From: G039029935 sp039029935
GTDB taxonomy: Bacteria > Chloroflexota > Anaerolineae > Caldilineales > Caldilineaceae
NCBI GenBank assembly: GCA_039029935.1
Contig: JBCCFC010000083.1
Span: 1 to 18,958, forward strand
Direction: 5' to 3'
DNA length: 18,958 nt
In this document: positions 17,801 through 18,958 of the stretch, one piece after another
Numbering within the stretch: the first letter of the stretch is position 1
Layout: each line of letters starts with the position of its first letter
Made by a program: the position numbers and the translations under genes
Notes under the pieces: model-generated
Database searches by the model: none
What the model was told of the DNA's origin: nothing
Seen by the model: the letters and a program-made list of their open reading frames with translations, nothing else

Positions 17801-18634
17801 GTTGAGCATGAACTCATCCACAACATCACCGTGATGCCGAGACCGGGCTTTGCGCTCGCAACCAGTCAACGTGAGGTGATCTTGCCTATGGATGGCGTTG
17901 TCACGCTTGACATCACGGTCCACGACTTGCAGAATGGTCAGGGGTCCATCAATCTTGTGCTTGAAGATGCACCTGTGGGTTTGGAATGGCAGTTGGAAAC
18001 CAGCACGATTCAGCCAGATTTGCAGGCGCGTAGCTATAGCGCACAGATGATGGCAACCCGATTGACCATGACTGATACCGCGTTCTTGGAGACAGGAACC
18101 TACGAGATGACGCTGGTTGGTCACGATGACCTGCATGAAGAACGGATTCCAGTGACGCTGGTCGTGCGCAAGGACAGCTATGAACTGGCGGTTGTCGAAG
18201 ATTTCATCAATCTTGCGACGGGTGACAGCACCTTAATCGCCATTGATGTCATGCCTGTTGGTGAATGGACCACACCAGTCACCTTAACGGTTGGCTCATC
18301 TACACTGCCAGAGAGGGTCCAAGTTGGCCTGGTTGTCGAAAGCAAGGCACGGTCACTCAAGACCATTCGCGATGTTGGCACACAACAGATGCAGCCATCT
18401 GTCGTTGTCAATGCACTGCCAGTGCAAGTTTCGTTGATGATTACGAACACAGCGGACATGGCGTCAGGTCTGTACTTCATTGACGTAGACACCACCAGTC
18501 AAGATGCGTTGGGTAATACGGTCGAGCAGACGCTCTCCTTTGCGATTGACGTTGGTGGCGATGTGGTCAGTCCATTTGGTGATGAAGGTGAACGACGCAT
18601 TTTCTTACCGCTGATTAGTCGGGCGAGTGAATAG
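2882..18634 (+). CDS. Giant secreted mosaic adhesin-like protein (5,250 residues)
   Basis: An uninterrupted frame of over 500 kDa. A signal peptide (about 1-72) has a His/Gln/Thr-rich n-region, a hydrophobic core near 33-60 and a likely AQA cleavage site at 70-72. Then: seven FG-GAP/VCBS-type repeats (about 90-500); a cadherin-like domain (506-645); an Ig-like domain (659-765); nine Ig-like repeats (766-1928); Calx-beta (1929-2040); an acidic linker (2041-2077); about eleven unrecognised beta-rich repeats (2220-3587); a cysteine-bearing region (3600-4230); a Ser/Gln linker (4397-4427); two DUF4397-type domains (4428-4625); an FnIII-like domain (4790-4882); three beta domains (4883-5235); and an LPLI tail. 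The protein should be extracellular and calcium-binding, acting in attachment, cell-cell contact or matrix. No catalytic domain was recognised. Function is inferred from architecture only. Confidence 0.9.
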   Translation: MMSHHRHRQQQTQHTQHTQHTRTHTAKALTRLMSVALVVLFLLSPLHTLLPSTLLGGVLGDDQLGLTGTAQAAPLGRMNASTTPNAITFTKRTSDDYPIPQYGGILDRSSVITDLDGDGDNDIVSYQNNYLVWHENDGQDRFRERDIHHFRSNDYGGADNDNRLSDSKIAIADIDGDGRLDIVSVFRFGSSGFFGGSSRSSYYIAWHRNEGRSGDSFIFRHSEITNNTNSGGAVFPDTSGIVRPGIYTNLQNIIVTDLNQDDNMEIIVGFSKSGDNTVTLLSNLRSHYSGEWRADVSTNIATQNYRGMISIADVDSDGDDDIVSDYSYWHENDGSGVFELISEEDANSGESGFIYHPGASSSALTSLAFATDVDADGDMDMVAIVNRTLQWMENDGTQNFKRNVIARGIPIPLDVDYNYSFYYFYAYPVDIDNDGDLDAVFQSDTNRITVWLETNSTGNFPIHYIDSNRSDGERLASIVDWDRDGDLDIMSFPSNRTMFRNDSNVLGTITYTEGENDGNPVALTSTAAALGLRTDADWGDGASLLIQITENAHDADELSIGGDFSIVGSDVISNGVTIGSVVDTSGIANDGIVTGTNTIQINFNSNATNAAIQKLICAIEYRNTSETASTSQREVTYTLTDKNDTVRPFMTNITFLPEPDVVSVTRAGASPTNASTLNFTVNFDTAVTGVNFDDFQLFTDGNIAGALIEEVTGSATTYHVTIDSGGGTGDIRLDVIDNGTILGTNGSVPLSAAYSSGEAFSVDRTEPVVANVSSTKADGVYGVGEHIPIVVTFDDIVTVSGVPKITLVTASAGGTNAVANYVSGSDTYTLTFAYTVGVAQNSPDLGYASINALSVNGGSIVDNVGNDADTTFAIPKEANSLSANSDIVIDTTGPVVRSVTSPNPDGIYGPVDVVTIEVGFDEIVTVDGTPQLTLDTSERGSDAIVDYVSGSGSYTLTFAYTVEVGHNNLDLNYVSASALSANGSTIRDGVDNDADLTLPDPGTDGSLSFNKDIEVDSTPATVNNVTSPDANGVYGPGDVVAIAVEWSETVTVTGSPQLTLTTDATGGSNAGSHGIATYHSGSGSRTLLFNYPVQAGQSSDDLDYGATTALLLNDGTIRDAGRNGSTLTLPAPGGAGSLATNKAIIIDSTPPTITTVTSSKNDGSYGLGESVSIQVQFNEVVNVTGNPQLTLNTSVPAARRTLEGAEASNATAIYDSGDGSDTLTFVYEVSAGHNSPDLDYVDADALTLNGGDIEDLGNNDAVLILPTPNEAGSLSANKALLIDGIVPSVQQVSSPNANETYLIGDLLTITVQFNELVNVVGTPQLTMNTGATPDNPSGVTVLDYVSGTGTDTLAFVYEVGVGDINVDFDYVDGSSLSINGGSIRDHVNNDADVTLPTPGDAGSLSANKDLFIDGAPVKVINVTATNNSGTMDGYYGVDDVVAIQIVFDDVVYVTGTPQLTLDTDATGAPNAIVDYTSGSGSNMLIFEYTVNDEHNSADLAYVSETALALNGGTIQNEATNNANLTLPIPGDIGSLSANSALVIDGTAASVVNVTATNDDGSYGQGNTIVITVQFDEAVNVTGTPQLLMETSGPSANGTVSTDVQANYVSGSGSDTLVFEYVVEANNSSDDLDYASITALTLNGGSIIDVARNDADLTLPTPSNAGSLAANSAVVIDGIAATMLNATSADADGQYGPDTTITIDLQFDEVVHVSGIPQLTLNTSGVSNPDAVVDYASGSGTDILSFVYTVAAGDYNEDLDYASASALALNNGSIQDSVGNDADLTLIAPGGAGSLATNKQLFVDAAGPPIINVTSPNDNGTYTPGDVINITVQFGEVVVVTGIPQLTVALDTANVALDYVSGSNSDTLLFAYTVQDGHATADLAYASASALSLNGGTIQDTTGNDAHIALPTPSASGSLSHNKNFFIDGGIPAVSLVIDDTSGNETDEQVVFTVRQSAASIINVRVNYVTANGSARAGSSYTAQSGTLVIPAGNQNGSVVVPVANLDFAQGNRNFKVSLSNAAYATIADGDGIGTIIDNNFPAPIATPEPIDETETISETETISETVEPDTRETMTVGVVTVRADSFADAGDGVTDASSNVGFGSHFALTGDGATVRLDANSIAVNGTLSFVGTDSSIPLISGSFTIDSATGMVQIGGATTVLTTLGGLAVQTTPTTMQINVSNDTVIGVADLGLQIPGVDVSLAAQPFTLSAGPALSGDVQPFSFAMAGMVFNVTDAALSMNGLAASMVTVQMPAVLGGGTSTFANLRISDGRVTMDGASNMSVADIAIGSTMRFGGNTATLELAADSSYYQLTINTLLELFLPGNSHIQPMTLALTTVNGAAQLGGTLGDVMLDIAGNALALTNLTLDNDGFTSATAQLTLPAALGGGQLALTGVKITGAGLDFGVGEIAVPTMVLGAAQVQAAANTPNATAAAPPLTLIDVFITILAQTDGYTINGRSTLQVRLPGNAHDMPLPFSLNEQGAFVGAMDTITLSVAKGVLTLEEIHVDYAGVYAGKASMTLPTAMGGGVMPLQDVAIMGNGLYIAQENFALPDIIIGNGLTAKLTGVRAVLQAHTDMYTLDAAGTLALTLPGNQIAQPVSFTIDDNGSVAGTLETLALNVAGSTLTLNNIALDDVGLQAETANVKLPLAFGGAQSTLQAVTINDGGLSIGNGGFALPDISVGNGSTAKFVNVAAQLVVADGSYTFAADATLNLNLPGNVQNLPLQLVIGSDGSLQADLEAINLTVAGSTLALQQMSLDANSLRAGNATLTLPATLGGTQTTLADVQITDQGLSFAGGTLSLPDIKVGSGQNAFVSGIEAKLKVSQGVYELAADATLNLNLPNNQQTVAIGLTIDKDGTMAADVEQVALMIAGSTLTLKNIALDTSKLQAQTASLTLPAGLGGGIATLTQAQIDDGGLTLNNGSFNLPAINIGNGTSASVGDIAAQLAVVDGGYQINANAMLNVTLPGNNKQEALTMVIDSAGNMQASLGELRLTVAGMALTLQSIALNTTGIRTANATLTLPASLGGTQSVLQAVTINDSGLDLGATITLPDINLGDGSKASFTDITAALAVVEDVYEFAGNATLTLNLPGNAQTIAAPLRIDGQGKVLLTIEQIPLTVAGGVLALKQVAMDGSELKAGEATFTMPASLGSTAVALTNVRIGANGLAIGNGRFRLPDINVGNGSTLKLINNNAELEVVNNRYQLRSRTNLNINLSGTAGTGQDIATAFDIDNNGELTVDISLIKLEIASSTLTLRNILLDTKSLKATSVNLRLPASLGNSEVSPSSVVITDQGLEMTPNLSIPDVKIGNGSTVNLKQVRLTLEKSGEVYQYNVTSALDINLPGNQFTKPDIRFVVDDQGEFDATLPDIPITLIGADLSLKAAKLTTDHVYATEATLTLDENLGSVTSTLKDVNIDSKGLHVASRIEIPFINVGDGFNARFQTVRVGIKPTAKKDGYQMSGEGRIEILVEGLFERKLTSFNIVANPKSKKIQLSFGIPKVDLNVAAGKVTMKKLTMDKTALAAGVATKKLTDKMAKGKPPQVLRGVKITNVGLVLGVGAIEVPGEIYVIQTGSLSVRLHGLKFRIEPYRTSAFYQAQRAAQTTPPMAIEQDEGRFGLAKPAVYAPDYQPDPSSLEQQNPVKGYIVNLWGNMEIIVGGDKQDVLFTGTIDPEGNFTAKIAKITLNLTKRFGLNHTATDMLAHQRRSFAPDQRPTTPGTFTLMLENPDFDMSTLTFKTQLAVLTLPKQFAGKANTHTLRKVTIGPGGIDFGSVTIMLNDMKMPGGFEFTGKLPGTGPTMTVKTVGSGSNPLKKGYKFTFEGQAIVGAPGIPSVVAIGRFSIDPNGKVSGNLDGLGFSVAGVTITGADVRLVPGGIFMGLARMDVAIDGSFVSGAVYNVRLSVTEGFSIGGGMLKLPSLKVGGVELELMGRFEKQEKGYVIAAFGFFRMATTQTSGTCRGIGVGAEIFADANNQTNIRFQSVDRMTEPDAINGVSLRKIWLKLGCKVAIGSSGMALNSLEGQISLHPETQISVKATIVPIKGPPLVMAVGTITVDPSPFEITLATSMSVFFVEVGKGGGTINANRVSWKFNVELLYFSGNKFEIDIWDDGDFHFSGEGTLTGSVPKGAVLTKMTLKDAIREQKEESCDSVFFDAFTCVWNTIKRVVKVLTPISIPPYDWGIPGTFDVAVGQFSNYSWGYRGSICEIPLFGCAGVYIDTSPKVRFGDVRGYQRLKPSTLARVNQLMQARRSNVALSESDMALLDSIHLTPNSTTLDVPIGAPNDVTFALSIAGVPPAYTLITPDGQVIDPDNLPTNVTYTETVSFEANQPVSSGVARLVANAAKGQTLGQGSQSHWDVQAAGLSGISAEDIQTYDALMQSFETQGLGNAELAQAIGVVPLFSAKPQSATSQSARQSDDQTGQQQEVTDTAKLRIAHGAMDVEAVDVYLDGQLLFSNLPSGQSELFNFVSHYGDVLSGTHTIDVTPVGDAEQTLLSQQIDLLAEQSATFALASEGDQFVGQLHTDRSEMAPRGQTGVRMIQLVSDAPTFDLKWGEQVLASGIRYGQATDYSFVEPGIYTFDIQGTDGQTSLNEMTLQEGELYTIFMLAREADGQLGFTTVKYADVNVTASTQMFFAVQQAQAGTWQIEIDRDLSDDAFNLEVFGSIPAPALDVANATVKDVDGQSALEVSWQLTTAMTETIVGVYANPWETVRTASVVNAAGVTEERQVDRFTGSPLAQGLQVPLDGSNQTQTFDVSSLPSGVYNIWVEADDSNSAPVRVYAPAPVMIEHAWPQTWTPEIGVEQLYREVAVDWTSPSPDADLFRLTVGETLDDAGQIIATQVVTADNILARSIGGLTPNVAYYLSMEAIDSETGRTVTSTPMMFTSMSAEFEVDTTLASEVIAGDLMVGYITVTTAITPFPGVVGLELIDVPFGMDVEFATTIVTPSLDPAYVPIWVPVDSAMDSGTYPVAIRATGEGVEHELIHNITVMPRPGFALATSQREVILPMDGVVTLDITVHDLQNGQGSINLVLEDAPVGLEWQLETSTIQPDLQARSYSAQMMATRLTMTDTAFLETGTYEMTLVGHDDLHEERIPVTLVVRKDSYELAVVEDFINLATGDSTLIAIDVMPVGEWTTPVTLTVGSSTLPERVQVGLVVESKARSLKTIRDVGTQQMQPSVVVNALPVQVSLMITNTADMASGLYFIDVDTTSQDALGNTVEQTLSFAIDVGGDVVSPFGDEGERRIFLPLISRASE
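2905..2958 (+). repeat. CA-rich low-complexity tract in the signal-peptide region
   Basis: Irregular CA-dinucleotide runs encode the Gln/Thr/His-rich n-region (repeated QHT at residues 13-21). The n-region is therefore unusually long, about 30 residues before the hydrophobic core. Slippage here could change length or shift the frame of the whole protein. Confidence 0.6.
3140..4390 (+). repeat. Seven FG-GAP/VCBS-type repeats: predicted beta-propeller
   Basis: Calcium-loop motifs begin at residues 114 (DLDGDGDNDIVSY), 173 (DIDGDGRLDIVSV), 257 (DLNQDDNMEIIVG), 313 (DVDSDGDDDIVSD), 372 (DVDADGDMDMVAI), 430 (DIDNDGDLDAVFQ) and 480 (DWDRDGDLDIMSF). Most are followed by a WHENDG-like strand. Seven copies is the number needed for a closed propeller, as in integrin alpha heads. 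The third copy has lost some acidic residues. Propellers of this type bind Ca2+ and mediate contacts with proteins or glycans. Confidence 0.85.
5177..8665 (+). repeat. Nine Ig-like repeats of about 128 residues
   Basis: Copies start near 5177, 5560, 5938, 6328, 6738, 7122, 7520, 7918 and 8297. Each has VTSPNxDGxYGxGD, then FDExVxVTGTPQLTLxT, then YVSGSGSDTLTFxYTV, then DLDYxSxxALxLNGG, and ends NDADLTLPxPGxAGSLSANK. This is a widespread Ig-like repeat type in large bacterial surface proteins and likely forms an extended stalk. Copies are diverged at DNA level, so the array is not newly amplified. Confidence 0.85.
8668..9000 (+). other. Calx-beta domain within the giant protein
   Basis: Residues about 1929-2040 read VSLVIDDTSGNETDEQVVFTV, then VNYVTANGSARAGSSY, then GTLVIPAGNQNGSVVVPV and end IADGDGIGTIIDNN. 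This order is the Calx-beta signature of calcium-binding extracellular modules. A linker with a repeated ETETIS hexad follows at residues 2052-2063. Confidence 0.8.
9540..13640 (+). repeat. About eleven copies of an unrecognised 125-residue beta-rich repeat
   Basis: Landmark LTLPASLGG-like segments occur near 9635, 10023, 10440, 10815, 11190, 11566, 11938, 12310, 12697, 13069 and 13465, a period of 372-417 bases. A typical copy runs LTLPASLGG, VxIxDxGL, LPDIxVGNGS, AxLxVxxGxY, ATLNLNLPGN, a short IDxxGxxxA turn, LTVAGSTLTL and IALD. Alternating hydrophobic and polar residues predict almost pure beta structure, such as a solenoid or groove. The last copies diverge and become Lys-rich. A related diverged copy may lie near 14104. 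I do not recognise this repeat from any named family. Confidence 0.8.
14700..15560 (+). other. Cysteine-bearing region of the giant protein
   Basis: Six of the seven cysteines I count in 5,250 residues lie here, at residues 3955, 4002, 4144, 4154, 4201 and 4208; the other is at 617. The even number and tight clustering suggest up to three disulphides and an independently folded module. The region is also richer in aromatic residues than the repeats. No family was recognised. Confidence 0.7.
16160..16740 (+). other. Two DUF4397-type domains
   Basis: The first reads KLRIAHGAMDVEAVDVYLDG, matching the RVVHASPDAPAVDVYVDG opening of DUF4397; the second begins VRMIQLVSDAPTFDLKWG with the same layout. 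DUF4397 is common in secreted bacterial proteins; its role is unknown. Confidence 0.65.
18590..18634 (+). other. C-terminal LPLI tail
   Basis: The protein ends RRIFLPLISRASE after a charged GDEGE stretch. Many secreted Chloroflexota proteins end in a similar basic-hydrophobic 'YLPLV' tail, which may be a sorting signal. There is no LPxTG sortase motif, no Por-type domain and no long C-terminal membrane segment. Confidence 0.5.
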
Positions 18635-18670
18635 TTGATAGTTGAGAGTTGAGAGTTGATAGTTGATAGT
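18631..18670 (+). repeat. Heptamer array overlapping the giant gene's stop codon
   Basis: TAGTTGA or GAGTTGA is repeated five times plus a partial copy (18632-18670). The stop codon TAG (18632-18634) is the first three bases of the first copy, so the array abuts the coding region exactly. Confidence 0.85.
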
Positions 18671-18684
18671 TTTTCTGTTGTAAA

Positions 18685-18734
18685 ATCAAAAAGAGGCTGA
18701 ATTTTTTATGCTAAAAGTCCAGCCTCTTTTTGAT
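18685..18734. terminator. Strong hairpin terminator, probably bidirectional
   Basis: ATCAAAAAGAGGCTG (18685-18699) and CAGCCTCTTTTTGAT (18720-18734) form a perfect 15-bp stem, with an inner TTTTA/TAAAA stem in the loop. Five A on one side and five T on the other allow termination on both strands. It begins about 50 bases after the giant gene's stop. Confidence 0.8.
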
Positions 18735-18772
18735 CACTTCTATCGAATCAATCTTGCCGATGGTGTCATGAT

Positions 18773-18807
18773 TAACTATCAACTTTCCACTATCAACTAT
18801 CAACTAT
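18773..18807 (-). repeat. Inverted heptamer array downstream of the terminator
   Basis: About five copies of TCAACTA (with TCAACTT and TCCACTA variants). This is the reverse complement of the TAGTTGA array at 18631-18670, so the two could form a long stem enclosing the terminator. Confidence 0.8.
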
Positions 18808-18958
18808 TATCCGATATTGACAAATACCTGATGCACCACAACCGTTCCTTTCTACATGGACAAATGAGCAAAATATAGACAAATATGCCCATGCGATTCC
18901 TTAGCCTCAAGTATCTGGAATCCCATTCCCAACGGCAAATGGTTTCAGGAAGAACGAA

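Larger units (their letters stand above)
18635..18958. other. 3' intergenic region
   Basis: It contains the paired heptamer arrays and the terminator. From 18808 to the right edge I see no convincing gene. Short frames are open to the edge on both strands: a minus-strand frame ending at TGA 18907-18909 and a plus-strand frame from ATG 18885. Neither has enough sequence to judge. Confidence 0.6.

Noticed and set aside
18885..18958. Start of a plus-strand gene at the right edge, or the end of a minus-strand gene stopping at 18907
   Set aside because: Only 24 and 16 codons are available respectively, with no clear ribosome site for the first, so neither can be supported.

Overview
The window is dominated by one open reading frame of 15,753 bases (2882-18634, + strand) encoding a secreted mosaic protein of 5,250 residues. 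To its left are a small LuxR-type response regulator (1392-2033, +) and the broken 5' part of an AAA-like ATPase gene that runs off the left edge (1-934, -). No rRNA, tRNA, CRISPR array, transposase or phage gene was seen.

Organism: a bacterium of roughly 50% GC whose intergenic DNA is AT-rich. Three traits point, as inference only, to Chloroflexota or another filamentous or multicellular lineage: the giant protein ends in the RRIFLPLISRASE tail, resembling the 'YLPLV' tails common on secreted Chloroflexota proteins; the ATPase begins MRKFSSYGPV, a family I associate with such genomes; and heptamer and octamer arrays fill the intergenic spaces. No taxonomic marker gene is present.

Layout: 1-934 ATPase pseudogene (one in-frame TAA and one homopolymer frameshift). 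935-1376 intergenic, with three 11-bp direct repeats and a TATAAT promoter for the regulator. 1392-2033 response regulator whose receiver lacks the phosphoacceptor Asp. 2034-2881, an 848-bp control region holding a promoter with two dyads, two opposed octamer arrays, a duplicated ribosome-binding/start region with a 25-codon ORF, a second promoter and a structured leader. 2882-18634 giant gene. 18631-18807 opposed heptamer arrays enclosing a strong hairpin terminator. The last ~150 bases carry no convincing gene.

Giant protein, N to C: signal peptide with a His/Gln/Thr-rich n-region; seven FG-GAP/VCBS-type repeats with calcium-binding DxDxDG loops (probably a complete seven-bladed beta-propeller, in DNA of much lower GC than the rest); a cadherin-like domain; an Ig-like domain; nine Ig-like repeats of about 128 residues; a Calx-beta domain; an acidic linker; about eleven copies of a 125-residue beta-rich repeat I do not recognise; a region holding six of the protein's seven cysteines; two DUF4397-type domains; an FnIII-like domain; three further beta domains; and the LPLI tail. 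This is the architecture of a very large calcium-dependent surface or matrix adhesin.

Working model (inference): the orphan regulator, which cannot be phosphorylated in the usual way, may control the giant gene through the dyad near -43 of the upstream promoter. The most novel items are the 125-residue repeat family, the regulator plus giant-adhesin pairing, and the layered leader upstream of the giant gene.
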